Source of the DNA: Pseudomonadota bacterium
GTDB taxonomy: Bacteria > Desulfobacterota > Desulfovibrionia > Desulfovibrionales > Desulfovibrionaceae
DNA length: 64,000 nt
Assembly: GCA_023419375.1 (NCBI GenBank)
Contig: JAEZYD010000003.1
Coordinates: 1 to 64,000 of the forward strand
Direction of reading: 5' to 3'
Shown here: positions 18,391 through 27,107 of the stretch, one piece after another
Position numbering within the stretch: position 1 is the stretch's first letter
How the letters are laid out: each line of letters starts with the position of its first letter
Notes under the pieces: generated by a model
The model's database searches: none
What the model was told of the DNA's origin: nothing
What the model saw: only the letters and a program-made list of their open reading frames with translations
Translations under genes and position numbers: made by a program

Positions 18391-18688
18391 GAAAGGCGGA
18401 TTGGGGCAAGCTGCCCCCGTGGAACCGCAGGAAGATTTGCTCGACACTGTGTTCGGTGCGCCAAAGTCTGAGCAGAAATCCACACTAAAGACAGACACAC
18501 CCCCGCCCGCCGCAGCGGGCAAAGACAAAGATGCCCCCAAAGGCAAGGAAAACCGAGTGGGCAAATATTTTCTCATCGACCGCGACCTGGCCAAGGCCAT
18601 GAAGCTCTTTGCCGTACAGAATGACATGAAAGAAATCGCTGTCATTGAAGCCTCCCTACGCGCCTTTTTGGGCAAGGCCGACAACTGA
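18380..18688 (+). CDS. Small ParA partner, probable ribbon-helix-helix protein, 102 aa
   Basis: The first half is a disordered Lys/Pro/Ala-rich tail (MARKKGGLGQAAPVEPQEDL). The second half (GKYFLIDRDLAKAMKLFAVQ, then a helix ending in ASLRAFLG) fits a ribbon-helix-helix fold. ParA systems of type Ib often have such small DNA-binding partners; an N-terminal basic tail usually stimulates the ATPase. The start overlaps parA by 11 bp, so translation is coupled. It may bind the nearby AT palindrome and repress the operon, which is inference. The stop overlaps the convergent gene by 33 bp. Confidence 0.65.
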   Translation: MARKKGGLGQAAPVEPQEDLLDTVFGAPKSEQKSTLKTDTPPPAAAGKDKDAPKGKENRVGKYFLIDRDLAKAMKLFAVQNDMKEIAVIEASLRAFLGKADN

Positions 18689-19096
18689 GCACAGCCAGCT
18701 AGGGAAGGACTGAAAGCGGCGGCGGGAAAGCACGGATAGACGCCAGTAGGTGGTACACAGCCCAAGGCAACAGGGCACTACTATCAGCACCACGGCGAGC
18801 CATACGATTGTGCTATGGCTCACCATCAGTGCAGCGGAACAACCCAGCAGTGGCAGCGCAAAGATCGGAAGCCGCAAGCGCAGTTCCGCCAGCACATAGG
18901 GAATGTGCGTGGCGTCTTCAATGCCCCAGGCCTGAAGCACCCGTGCAAAGTCTTTTTCCATCGCGTCTTGTTCCTCTGGGGCGCGGTTGGCCTTGAAGTG
19001 TTGCAGGCGGTTCCGCAAATCTCCGCGCAATGCTGCCAAATGGGTGCTTGTGGGCTGTATCCGTGCCCTGAGAGCTTCTTTTGTTTTTTCAAGCAT
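18656..19096 (-). CDS. Small membrane protein downstream of dotA, possible exclusion or TraX-like protein
   Basis: The 146-residue product has a basic, helical N-terminal half and two adjacent membrane spans (LPIFALPLLGCSAALMV and TIVWLAVVLIVVPCCLGL), then a basic tail. The ATG follows CAGGAG and begins just behind the dotA stop. In IncI plasmids the gene after traY (dotA) is the entry-exclusion gene excA/excB, and small membrane proteins are common there. By position this is a candidate exclusion protein, but no sequence motif confirms it. Its 3' end overlaps the convergent parA-partner gene by 33 bp. Confidence 0.55.
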   Translation of the reverse strand: MLEKTKEALRARIQPTSTHLAALRGDLRNRLQHFKANRAPEEQDAMEKDFARVLQAWGIEDATHIPYVLAELRLRLPIFALPLLGCSAALMVSHSTIVWLAVVLIVVPCCLGLCTTYWRLSVLSRRRFQSFPSWLCSVVGLAQKGA

Positions 19097-19098
19097 GG

Positions 19099-21165
19099 CT
19101 AACTCCTGAAATTATGCTCAGACAGGTTGTCTTTTGGGCCTGCCGCCCCGGCATTGCCGCCTCGGATGGTGCTACGCAGGCCCTTTGCGCCTTCAGCCCC
19201 TGACGAAACCGCATTGGTAGACCCCACAAACACGCCTTTGACGCCGCTTTGGTCTTCCTTTTCCCCAAGAGAATGGAATTGTTGGCCGATCCAGTTGGTC
19301 ACATGCTCCGGCAGGTAGTGAATGAGGCTGAAGAACTTGTTGGCCGTCATAATCACCACGATGCCCAGAATCACGAGCATGGATATGGTGCCGGTAAGAC
19401 CAATCACCTTGGCTTGCGAGGTTCCGGCAATGAACATTTCAAAGCTGGCCCCGATGAGTCGCCCCAGCACATTCATGAGGATGACCGCGCAGAAGAACCC
19501 GGCCACCATGAGCGGCGGGCGTATAACAATGCCGAGCAAGAGCAGATAGCCGCGCCTGCCGTGCTGCCCGGCTGCCCCATCCCCTTCGGGCAGGGCATGG
19601 GCGCACAGCCACAGCGGAGCGGCCACAAGCGATTCCACAATGAGGATTACCCAGCCGGTAAGCGCGGAAACCCAGCGAATAAAAGGAATGGCCGGAAGGT
19701 AGTAGGCCAGGGCTAGGCCGTAGAGCAGCAGGGGCAGAAAGACGGAAAACAGGACAAAGGCGATATATTTGTCCAGATTGGGAATAGCACTGCCAATGAA
19801 GGGAATGGCTTTGCCCATTGCGTGTGTGACATCAAGAACACCCAACGCAGCAGCCAGGCCCCAGGCCGTGCCGATGAGATAATCCCCCACGTTGGAGACA
19901 GCCATAATGGGATCTTTGCTGGAGAGCTTTTCCACCGCAATGGGCAGAATGTTGGCACTTACCAGGCTGTTCAACGTAGAACGCAGCCAGTTACCCACAT
20001 CACCGAGTGCCCGAGTTTCGTCTGTCACCGCAGGGTGCGCCGTGGTGTCGGAAATGCCGCGCCGCGTGGCATAGGCCGTCTTAATGTAATTGGCCACCCG
20101 TTCTTTGATCGCTTCATAATCCTGCAAGCCAAAGTTCATGGCGTAGAGTTCGGATGCCGTGTATTCACGCGGCGCATACGAAATGCCGGAATACATAGCT
20201 TCGCGCACTTCCTGATTGATCCAGGCGATAGACCAGTAGGATGAACCAGCAATAAACCAGCCGTACTGTTTGGAAATGTCCTGAAAGTCATGCAGCTTGC
20301 TTTTGAGCTGGCCCTGCTTGGCATAGCTTTGCAGAGAAGAAAGGATGGTCGCGTTTATGCTGTTGGCAGCCGAGTGCAAAGCCAGCGGGTCAATGGCGTC
20401 AGCAGGAGTATCAGGATTGGCAAGCTGGCTAGCCACCGAAGAGAGCGACGACACCGCCGTGCCCACGGCATTGACCTTGCCCCGGCACAGCGCGTCACCC
20501 TCGTCCACGCATTCCACCATGATGGTGCCGGAATTACCGTTGAACGAAAAACGATATTCGCCGCCTGATCGAATCCAATTACCGCTGTAGTTCCATTTTC
20601 CCCCAGGAGAAATGCCGAGGCCTCGTCGCTCGTTAAGGTAGTATTGCAAGGTCAAGGATTCCAGCGAACCATTGGCAATGGCGGCATAATGGGTCACATT
20701 CTGGTCAGGAGCCTGTATAGTGATCTGCCCGCCGTGCTCGACAAAGTAGTCTGTGCCCAACTCCCAGACGAAATTGCCCAAGTTGATGGAAAAGCCGATG
20801 CAGGCCAGAATAGCTACCTGAAAGAAACTCAGCCCTTTGAAGATAGGAGCCAGTGCCCCCATTGCCCCCACAAAACGCAGCGGCATCCACAGTGAACTGT
20901 AGCGTTTGCCAAAGGGCGTTCCCTCGTGGGCCGTGCCTGCCACAGCCATAGCCAGCACCCAGATAAACAGAGCCGAAATGGTTGCCAACGCCACTATGTT
21001 GAAAGCACTGAACAGTTGCAGCATGAGTTCCGCAGCTTGCGAACCGCCAAGCCCCTGGCCCCATGCGTCCCAGCCTTGCCCCAGCAAGGTGTCCAAAAAC
21101 TGTTTGCTGGCGTCACTTTTGAGCAACACTTCAGAGGTTGCGGGGATGTCGGGTGAAGCGGCCAT
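19099..21165 (-). CDS. dotA: DotA/TraY family polytopic membrane protein
   Basis: The 688-residue product has several membrane spans: near residues 55-75 (ALATISALFIWVLAMAVA), at 95-140, and a cluster at 440-620. A large periplasmic loop lies between about 150 and 400. SFFQVAILACIGFSINLGNFVWE is typical of DotA/TraY. The family is essential for I-type transfer and carries exclusion recognition in IncI TraY. It is shorter than Legionella DotA (about 1048 residues). The start follows CAAGGATACCCT; a perfect AT palindrome lies 26-53 bp upstream. Confidence 0.88.
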   Translation of the reverse strand: MAASPDIPATSEVLLKSDASKQFLDTLLGQGWDAWGQGLGGSQAAELMLQLFSAFNIVALATISALFIWVLAMAVAGTAHEGTPFGKRYSSLWMPLRFVGAMGALAPIFKGLSFFQVAILACIGFSINLGNFVWELGTDYFVEHGGQITIQAPDQNVTHYAAIANGSLESLTLQYYLNERRGLGISPGGKWNYSGNWIRSGGEYRFSFNGNSGTIMVECVDEGDALCRGKVNAVGTAVSSLSSVASQLANPDTPADAIDPLALHSAANSINATILSSLQSYAKQGQLKSKLHDFQDISKQYGWFIAGSSYWSIAWINQEVREAMYSGISYAPREYTASELYAMNFGLQDYEAIKERVANYIKTAYATRRGISDTTAHPAVTDETRALGDVGNWLRSTLNSLVSANILPIAVEKLSSKDPIMAVSNVGDYLIGTAWGLAAALGVLDVTHAMGKAIPFIGSAIPNLDKYIAFVLFSVFLPLLLYGLALAYYLPAIPFIRWVSALTGWVILIVESLVAAPLWLCAHALPEGDGAAGQHGRRGYLLLLGIVIRPPLMVAGFFCAVILMNVLGRLIGASFEMFIAGTSQAKVIGLTGTISMLVILGIVVIMTANKFFSLIHYLPEHVTNWIGQQFHSLGEKEDQSGVKGVFVGSTNAVSSGAEGAKGLRSTIRGGNAGAAGPKDNLSEHNFRS

Positions 21166-21190
21166 AGGGTATCCTTGCGTTATATTTTTG

Positions 21191-21218
21191 ATAGAAATAT
21201 ATTTTTATATATTTCTAT
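21191..21218. repeat. Perfect 28-bp AT palindrome between traW-like gene and dotA
   Basis: The sequence is identical to 17,519-17,546: ATAGAAATATAT, TTTT, ATATATTTCTAT. Its first bases on the minus strand overlap the TAG stop of the traW-like gene (21,215-21,217). It lies in the leader of dotA. An internal promoter or operator for dotA is the simplest reading. Confidence 0.75.
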
Positions 21219-22315
21219 TGTTGTGCCCCAACCATGCGGGCATACAGATCATTGAGTTCACGGCCTGTGGTGCCGTCCATGCGAGTCAGATAGTCCAGCG
21301 CGGTGATGAAGCTCATGCGGTCAAGTAATTCGTTGTTCTTGCGGGTGAGTTCAAGCTGCATGGCCTGCATCATGACTATTTCCCGTAGCAGTCCGGCTTC
21401 CGTGGCGGTCGTCACCTGATTGAACCAGTTGGGATTGCCGAGGCGCATTTGACTGAGCAGCTTGAACAGCCCGGCCTCAGACATTTTGCCATTTACAAGG
21501 CCGGGAGGCGTACCGCTGCCGCCCGCTTCCTGCCACTGGCTCTTCGCCCAGGCTGTTACGTCATCGGGCAGCGTGGGCGCGTGTGTGGCCACATGACTAT
21601 TGAGGACATCCATAGCCACAGCCAGCCGCCCTTCATGGATTTTGCGGGCAGCGGTATACGTCTGGCCGGAGGGGGTTTCTTTTTGGGCTTCCGTGACCAC
21701 GGGCAAAGGCCGGGGATTCGCCAGACTTTTGATGGATTCGTGGGCCTGTGAGAGCTGTTCGTCGGTGATGGTGTTTTCCAGAGGAAAGAGTGAATCCACC
21801 ATTTCTTGTTCCGAGGGATGGCCTTCATCCAGCACACGCCCCAAGTATTCCACGGGCCGTGCATCCGCCTTGTTGGAATACTCCAACTGTTTGCTACGCA
21901 TAGCCTGATGCACCTGACGAGAAGCCTGCGCACCAAGCTGCACTCCGGCACCAAGGGACGTTGCCCCGCACAACCCAGTGGGCTGCGCGGCCTTGCCATA
22001 CAAGTCCTCAGTACGCGTGGCTTCGCCCGCCGTAGCCTGCCCCTTAATCATGGCAGCATTGCTTTCTTTTAAGCTGATGATGGCCCGCACAATCGTGGCA
22101 CTTTCCGTCTTGATGGTGCCAATGATGCTTTGCGCCGCAAGGAGGATTTCCGAGCGAATGGCCGTAGCTTCTGCTGTAGTGTTCAGGTTGACCGTCTGGA
22201 TGGTCTCCATCTTCGCCATTGTGAGCATGGCGTTGATGGAGCCGCAGTCGCACCCTGCCGCCAAAGCCTGCGCAGGAAGTGCAGACAGCAACAAGGTCAG
22301 GATCAGTTTTTTCAT
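21215..22315 (-). CDS. TraW-like conjugal transfer protein, exported
   Basis: The 366-residue product has a signal peptide (MKKLILTLLLSALPAQALAAG) followed by CDCG. The mature protein has long helices, an internal CGATSLGAGVQLGAQASRQV segment, and a C-terminal helical region (EIVMMQAMQLELTRKNNELL). Its place between dotO (TraU) and dotA (TraY) matches traW in IncI plasmids. The ATG at 22315 overlaps the dotO stop by 4 bp. The molecular role of TraW is not settled. Confidence 0.7.
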   Translation of the reverse strand: MKKLILTLLLSALPAQALAAGCDCGSINAMLTMAKMETIQTVNLNTTAEATAIRSEILLAAQSIIGTIKTESATIVRAIISLKESNAAMIKGQATAGEATRTEDLYGKAAQPTGLCGATSLGAGVQLGAQASRQVHQAMRSKQLEYSNKADARPVEYLGRVLDEGHPSEQEMVDSLFPLENTITDEQLSQAHESIKSLANPRPLPVVTEAQKETPSGQTYTAARKIHEGRLAVAMDVLNSHVATHAPTLPDDVTAWAKSQWQEAGGSGTPPGLVNGKMSEAGLFKLLSQMRLGNPNWFNQVTTATEAGLLREIVMMQAMQLELTRKNNELLDRMSFITALDYLTRMDGTTGRELNDLYARMVGAQQ

Positions 22316-25300
22316 GATGTCCTCACAGAGTTGGCGATTTCGTGGACGATTTCCTGAATCACGTTGACCACGGCATCGTCGGCACCGGACTGGTCAGTGA
22401 CCTGACGGCGGCGGCGTTCCACCTCGGACTTTGCCGAGCCACCCGGAAAACGGGCCGCCAGACGCCGCAAGGCTTCAGCAGGTTCCATGCGTTTGTAGAG
22501 ATGATTGCGGATAGCCACGTCTTCCGTGGTGGTGGAGAAGGCCCACAGGGCTTGTCCGCCGATGGTCAGGCTAAGCACCAGTTGTGATTTACCGGCACCC
22601 GTGCGAAAAAGTGCCACCAGATTGGCACCAGCCGGGCCGGGTTTGCCCAAGTGCCCAAGCGCATGACGGCAAGAACCGTTCAAGCCAAAGCGTTCGGCCA
22701 TGTCCTTGATGCTGTCATCCGTTCCAGCTCCAAGAATGACGATGGTAGTAGCCAGTTCAATGATGATTTTCGGAATATCGTCGATGGACTGCGTATACAG
22801 ACCGATGGAAAGGTTCCATTTGCGCGATTCCCGCGCCATTGTGGTCATATCCGCTTCAAGCTGGCCTGAGACGGAGGTGTTTTTGGTCACGCGATGCGCT
22901 TCGTCGTAACAAATCCTTTTTGGATCTTCCCGAATGGCTTCAATGCGTTCGGCGTGGTAGTCTTGATAGCGTTCCGGCATGAGCTTCACGTCATCAGGCA
23001 TAAGGAAGAACCGCGCCCCCAGCACATGCCGCGCCAGCATGTACATGACGGCAGATTGCCGCTCCGCAGCAGGCCCGCCGCGTGTGGCCACTTCATCCAG
23101 ATCAAGGCTGACGATCTGCGCGTCACCCAAATCAAAGCGCGTGGGTTCTTTCAGCACGGCATAGGCGGTGATGGCGTCGAGAATCGAACGCCAGGCCTCA
23201 CGCCGGGTTTTTTCTTCATAGGTATTGAGGATGCCCTGATTCTGGTTGATCTGTGTGGTGAGGTCGCCCAGCAGCGGCACGGCATAGCGTTGTGCCTGAA
23301 TGGCTTCATGCACAAAACCGCGTTCAAAGAGAGCGTCTACCACCTCCCACCAGGAGGGCATGGCGTTCAGCACGATGTTTTCGCACATCAGCAATTCATG
23401 GAGTTCCGGCAGCACATTGGACTGGTACAGTCTTGGCTGATGCTTGTCCGACAGCTCCTCATAGGCCAGTTCAATGGCCCTGCGTACCAGCCCCGGCACA
23501 TCCTTGTCCGGTGGCGTATTTTCCAGCGGGGTACACAGCAGGGTCAGCAGGTTGACCAGAAAGGCCATGTGCGATGGCAGCGGTTGGCGGCAGCCCAGCG
23601 GCGTATCAAAAGGATTGATGGCGAAGTCTTCGGTCATGCGCAGCCGGTGATAGGCTGCCATGTGCTTTTTGCCTTCCGGCAGATTCTCCTGAATAAGCGT
23701 GATTAATCCCGAACTGGATGGGCCTACGTCGATAATGGAGACCCACGGCAGGCGCGAAAGCCCGGCCTGGGTTACAAAGGCGAAGTTCATGGCGTTGAGG
23801 AACACCGATTTCCCCCCGCCCATTGGGGCTACCCCCAAATCAATCCATGCCGCCTGTTCCGAAGAATTGGGCGCAAAGGGAAAAAGCTTGCCGTCCTGGG
23901 TGCGCAGCAGGAGCGAACCTTCCTTCCAGGGCGAGGCAGAGCGCAGCGGCAACATGCCGATGGCCTCCTGCAAGGGAGCCGCAGTGATCGGAGCCGGGCT
24001 TGACGGCATCATGGCGGGCACTGTGGCAGCAAGGCCCAGCAGCGGATCGCCCACGGCTTCGGACACGTCCGTGGTGCCCCAGCCCTGAATGGCCTTGGTG
24101 AGTTCTGCCATGCGCCGCCGCAGTTGCAGGTGGGCCTCTTTTTCCGAAAGCCCCGCCGTGCCAATAGTTGCCCAAGTCCCGCAGCAGATGCGGAACTTCA
24201 CACTGCACACCCCTCCCAAATCCAAAGCGGTCAGGGCTGCCACCGCATTATTGAAGCGTTTGTTGTCCGAACTGGCAAAGGCCAGAATGCCCGAAAGCAG
24301 AGGCTTCATGCCCATGTGCAGGCCGCCCGGCTCCAGCAAAAACGACATGCGGTACGGCAGGCGTTCATCCCGCCGCGACAGCACCCGGAAGAACTCCTGA
24401 AAGGGCTTGGGAGTCTGAGGCATGAGGGTCATGATGAGCGGGCCGAACACCCGATCCCCCACCGTAATGGCACTGCGGGAAAGCAAATGCCCCTCACGCG
24501 GCCAGAGCTGGGTTTTGAAATCTGGGTAAATTGCATTATGCAAAAGCGCAGATGAGCGCGCACCCCCTTCATATTGAGGATCAGGCAGGCGTAGAGGTAA
24601 GGCGTCCCCCGGAATGCGAGCCAGCCACTCTCTGCTGGTGAACTCCGGGTCAACGCAGATGCGGATGTCCCGCAACGCCTCATGTGGCGTCAGCGGATAG
24701 AGCAGAAGCTCTTCTTGCCGAAAGGCGTCCAACACACCGGTCACAAAACCGCTATGTGCATCATGCAAGGCGGCAATGGCGGCAGAAATCTGCTGGCAAC
24801 CCGGCTGCATGGGCGCTTTGCGCATGGAAGCGGCACGTTCCTGGAGCGCGGTTTTGCGCAAGCCCTCCGACAGAACGCCGGGCCGCGTCCACAAGATCAT
24901 CCAGCAGGTTTCATGCGAACAATACCGTTCAAGAGCCTGCCCCCAATTTTCCAGCAAGGGGCCGATGTGCAGCCCAAGGTTTTGGGCAGTGCGGCGCGAG
25001 GGCAGCAACATTTCGCGGATACGCCCTCCGCTGGCTTCTGGGTCGTATTCAAACACCACCTGAATGCAGTGACCTGGCCTCGAAAGCGTGGATTGCAGTT
25101 TTTCCGTCAGGCCGCGCACGATGGTGGCATATTCATCCACCCCCACCTGTTTGAGTGCCCCTTCCAGACGCAAGACAGTAATCAGGCTGCCGTCATCGGC
25201 CACCAGTACGCCCCTGTCTACCGTTTCCAGCTTGCAGTAGCTGCCCACCGGGCCGTAAAAAGTTTCGGATAAGGCGCGGATACCGCGATCAATGCCGTGT

Positions 25301-25317
25301 ACGAGGGAGTCCAACAT
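22312..25317 (-). CDS. dotO: DotO/IcmB (TraU of IncI) VirB4-like ATPase
   Basis: This 1001-residue ATPase is the VirB4 counterpart of I-type systems. Walker A is VAPMGGGKSVFLNAM near residue 497. Walker B is RICYDEAHRV near residue 800, followed by LYTQSIDDIPKI. The N-terminal half is the family's non-catalytic domain. The start at 25317 follows AGTAGGGGGGAATAGCG. That site overlaps the stop of a short reading frame, described separately. Confidence 0.92.
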   Translation of the reverse strand: MLDSLVHGIDRGIRALSETFYGPVGSYCKLETVDRGVLVADDGSLITVLRLEGALKQVGVDEYATIVRGLTEKLQSTLSRPGHCIQVVFEYDPEASGGRIREMLLPSRRTAQNLGLHIGPLLENWGQALERYCSHETCWMILWTRPGVLSEGLRKTALQERAASMRKAPMQPGCQQISAAIAALHDAHSGFVTGVLDAFRQEELLLYPLTPHEALRDIRICVDPEFTSREWLARIPGDALPLRLPDPQYEGGARSSALLHNAIYPDFKTQLWPREGHLLSRSAITVGDRVFGPLIMTLMPQTPKPFQEFFRVLSRRDERLPYRMSFLLEPGGLHMGMKPLLSGILAFASSDNKRFNNAVAALTALDLGGVCSVKFRICCGTWATIGTAGLSEKEAHLQLRRRMAELTKAIQGWGTTDVSEAVGDPLLGLAATVPAMMPSSPAPITAAPLQEAIGMLPLRSASPWKEGSLLLRTQDGKLFPFAPNSSEQAAWIDLGVAPMGGGKSVFLNAMNFAFVTQAGLSRLPWVSIIDVGPSSSGLITLIQENLPEGKKHMAAYHRLRMTEDFAINPFDTPLGCRQPLPSHMAFLVNLLTLLCTPLENTPPDKDVPGLVRRAIELAYEELSDKHQPRLYQSNVLPELHELLMCENIVLNAMPSWWEVVDALFERGFVHEAIQAQRYAVPLLGDLTTQINQNQGILNTYEEKTRREAWRSILDAITAYAVLKEPTRFDLGDAQIVSLDLDEVATRGGPAAERQSAVMYMLARHVLGARFFLMPDDVKLMPERYQDYHAERIEAIREDPKRICYDEAHRVTKNTSVSGQLEADMTTMARESRKWNLSIGLYTQSIDDIPKIIIELATTIVILGAGTDDSIKDMAERFGLNGSCRHALGHLGKPGPAGANLVALFRTGAGKSQLVLSLTIGGQALWAFSTTTEDVAIRNHLYKRMEPAEALRRLAARFPGGSAKSEVERRRRQVTDQSGADDAVVNVIQEIVHEIANSVRTS

Positions 25318-25319
25318 CG

Positions 25320-25445
25320 CTATTCCCCCCTACTTATGAAATGATTGCGCCTACTCCGGCGCATACGGTGGAAGTGAATTCCGCCTACGCCTTCGTAGCG
25401 GGCGTCTGCTCGCGCATACGCCTGAAGAGGGATGAACAATTTCAT
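25320..25445 (-). CDS. Candidate 41-residue small protein between dotI and dotO
   Basis: The ATG at 25445 overlaps the dotI stop (TAATG), and GAGGGGGG lies 4 bases upstream. The stop (TAG, 25,320-25,322) lies 2 bases before the dotO start. The product is Arg/His-rich (MKLFIPLQAYARADARYEGV, then HRMRRSRRNHF). It fills an otherwise empty 127-bp gap in an operon where genes normally overlap. Both dotI and this frame end in the same bases, AGGGGGGAATA, as though the ribosome site were duplicated. The DNA also contains short inverted repeats (CTACG-AAGG-CGTAG), so it may instead be a non-coding insertion. Confidence 0.35.
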   Translation of the reverse strand: MKLFIPLQAYARADARYEGVGGIHFHRMRRSRRNHFISRGE

Positions 25446-26173
25446 TATTCCCCCCTCTTCAGCACAACTTGCTGAATGACCACGCCGCGCGGCGTGAGCA
25501 CTGTGGATGCGCGGGCCACCAGCACCGTGGCCATGAGACGCTGGGTGCTTTCCACACCCTGACTGGATTCGTAGGAAAGGATGAGGGGGAACTCGACCTT
25601 CCAAGTCATGATGCCGCCCACCAGGCCCGATGCGCTGATGACCGGGGCACGAGTGACCACGGCAGAGGCGGAAAGCCGCTTGTCGCGGATCATGTCCAGA
25701 ATGCCGGAAGATTGGAGGGCCGCCAGAAATGATTTGTAGGCTGCCTCTTCAAAGTTTTCTCTGGTATTAGAGAGTTTTTCCCGCCATTCCAGAAAATCCA
25801 AAGACACAGCATTGCTGATGGTTTCTGTGACCCAATTCAAAAGCCCTTGCTGGCTGAGAACTGGCTTATCCAGAGGAATGAGCGGAGCCAGGCGAAGATC
25901 GGGCGTTGCCGCAAAATAGCGTGGTGTGGGCTGCCGGACGATGAGCAAAGCAATGACCGCAATGCACACAATGAGTACGAGCACCAGTCCCACGGCCAAT
26001 TTCATGGCGCGTTGGTACTGACTGCGATACCAGCCCAAGCCGCCAATGATGGTTTCGGCAGTGTAGGTCGGAGGCGGGCTTTCGCTTGCCTCTGCCATTG
26101 TTTCTACCATTTCCGAAGGCTGTGCTGGCTGCACATCTTCCGGTAAAGGTTTTTTCTTTTTGAACCAGTTCAT
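25445..26173 (-). CDS. dotI: DotI/IcmL (TraM of IncI) inner-membrane protein
   Basis: The 242-residue product has a cytoplasmic N-terminal tail (MNWFKKKKPLPEDVQ), one membrane span at about residues 58-82 (LAVGLVLVLIVCIAVIALLI), and a periplasmic domain beginning RYFAATPDLRLAPLIPL, the IcmL signature. VGGIMTWKVEFPLILSYES is also conserved in this family. DotI forms a ring in the inner membrane and is related to VirB8. The start follows CGGGGGGCAT. In IncI plasmids traM precedes traN; here the gene has moved downstream of icmD. Confidence 0.9.
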   Translation of the reverse strand: MNWFKKKKPLPEDVQPAQPSEMVETMAEASESPPPTYTAETIIGGLGWYRSQYQRAMKLAVGLVLVLIVCIAVIALLIVRQPTPRYFAATPDLRLAPLIPLDKPVLSQQGLLNWVTETISNAVSLDFLEWREKLSNTRENFEEAAYKSFLAALQSSGILDMIRDKRLSASAVVTRAPVISASGLVGGIMTWKVEFPLILSYESSQGVESTQRLMATVLVARASTVLTPRGVVIQQVVLKRGE

Positions 26174-26184
26174 ATGCCCCCCGC

Positions 26185-26583
26185 TTACCGAAGCCCAAGT
26201 TCATCAAGACCGGTAGTCTGGTCAGAGCCGAAAAGTGTGGCCGAGCCGGAACCAAGAAACTCTCCGATACCAAGAGCCAGAGCACCAATGACTACCTTGG
26301 CAACACCCGGCGCATAGTTGCCCGACTGACCAGACTGGCTTTTGCTGGCCTTATAAAGGTCAATACAACCCCAAACCCCCATGCCCGCGCCGGAGGCAAA
26401 ACCCGCCATTGTAACGCCCTTGGCTACCCCCTTGGCACTGTCCGCCACGTTCTGGCCGATGTCGCCAAAGGTTACGGCAGCCAGGGCCAACTCCGGCACG
26501 AGAAGCCACACAGCGGCGGCAGACAGAGCCGCTGCTGTGAAGCGGACAGGGGAAACAGCTTCAAGAGAAAAACAGGTTTTCAT
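26185..26583 (-). CDS. icmD: IcmD/DotP (TraR of IncI) small membrane protein
   Basis: The 132-residue product has a signal-like hydrophobic stretch (AAALSAAAVWLLVPELALAA), GDIGQNVADSAKGVAKGV, then a Gly/Ala-rich span (GFASGAGMGVWGCIDLYKASK), and a second span (VVIGALALGIGEFLG). This order fits IcmD/TraR. These pilin-like or channel-associated small proteins are part of the I-type system. It lies between the dotE-like gene and dotI. Confidence 0.7.
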   Translation of the reverse strand: MKTCFSLEAVSPVRFTAAALSAAAVWLLVPELALAAVTFGDIGQNVADSAKGVAKGVTMAGFASGAGMGVWGCIDLYKASKSQSGQSGNYAPGVAKVVIGALALGIGEFLGSGSATLFGSDQTTGLDELGLR

Positions 26584-26597
26584 ACAATTCTCCTTAT

Positions 26598-27104
26598 TTA
26601 CCCGATGATTTTTGCGATGGTTGTTTGCACATCACCGCCCAGCGTGGCCCCGATGCCGCGCAGGAAGGTGACGAGGTTGACTGCGATAATGCCGCCGAAG
26701 AGATGCACAATGCAGCGGCTCAAGTTCATGCTTTGGTTGGGAGTATCTCTGAGCAGACACAGCCCCCGAATGATGCCAATAATGCCCACCGTGGCGATGC
26801 CGTAGACAGCGAACTGAATGTAGACAGAGCCCGGCGATGCCGGAGGCGAATAGCTCAAGGCCTGTTCCGAAGTCTGGTTGAAAACGGTCATAGCAAGAGA
26901 ATCCATGAGCGCGGGGATGTTCAGGAGCAGAACAGCAGCCCACAGTGACCAGACGGCGGTACTGCGGTTGAAACGGTGCTTATGGCTAATGCTCTGCGCC
27001 AGCGATACCATCGCAAAGGCAATGCCGATGAGGTAGGCCAGCACAATGACCACGGGCCACCATTGCTGCAAATGCGGAATGACGTTGGCGACGTAATTCT
27101 CCAT
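26598..27104 (-). CDS. dotE: DotE/IcmC (TraQ of IncI) polytopic membrane protein
   Basis: The 168-residue product has four membrane spans, near residues 16-38, 50-70, 96-115 and 130-150. Identity as the IcmC/TraQ member rests on size, topology and position between dotG and icmD. The start follows GCGAGGTGATGT. Its function in the channel is not known in detail. No DotF/IcmG gene is found between it and dotG, where IncI plasmids carry traP. Confidence 0.7.
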   Translation of the reverse strand: MENYVANVIPHLQQWWPVVIVLAYLIGIAFAMVSLAQSISHKHRFNRSTAVWSLWAAVLLLNIPALMDSLAMTVFNQTSEQALSYSPPASPGSVYIQFAVYGIATVGIIGIIRGLCLLRDTPNQSMNLSRCIVHLFGGIIAVNLVTFLRGIGATLGGDVQTTIAKIIG

Positions 27105-27107
27105 ACA

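Noticed and set aside
17533..18765. 410-residue minus-strand frame across parA
   Set aside because: It lies opposite parA, whose motifs are unambiguous.
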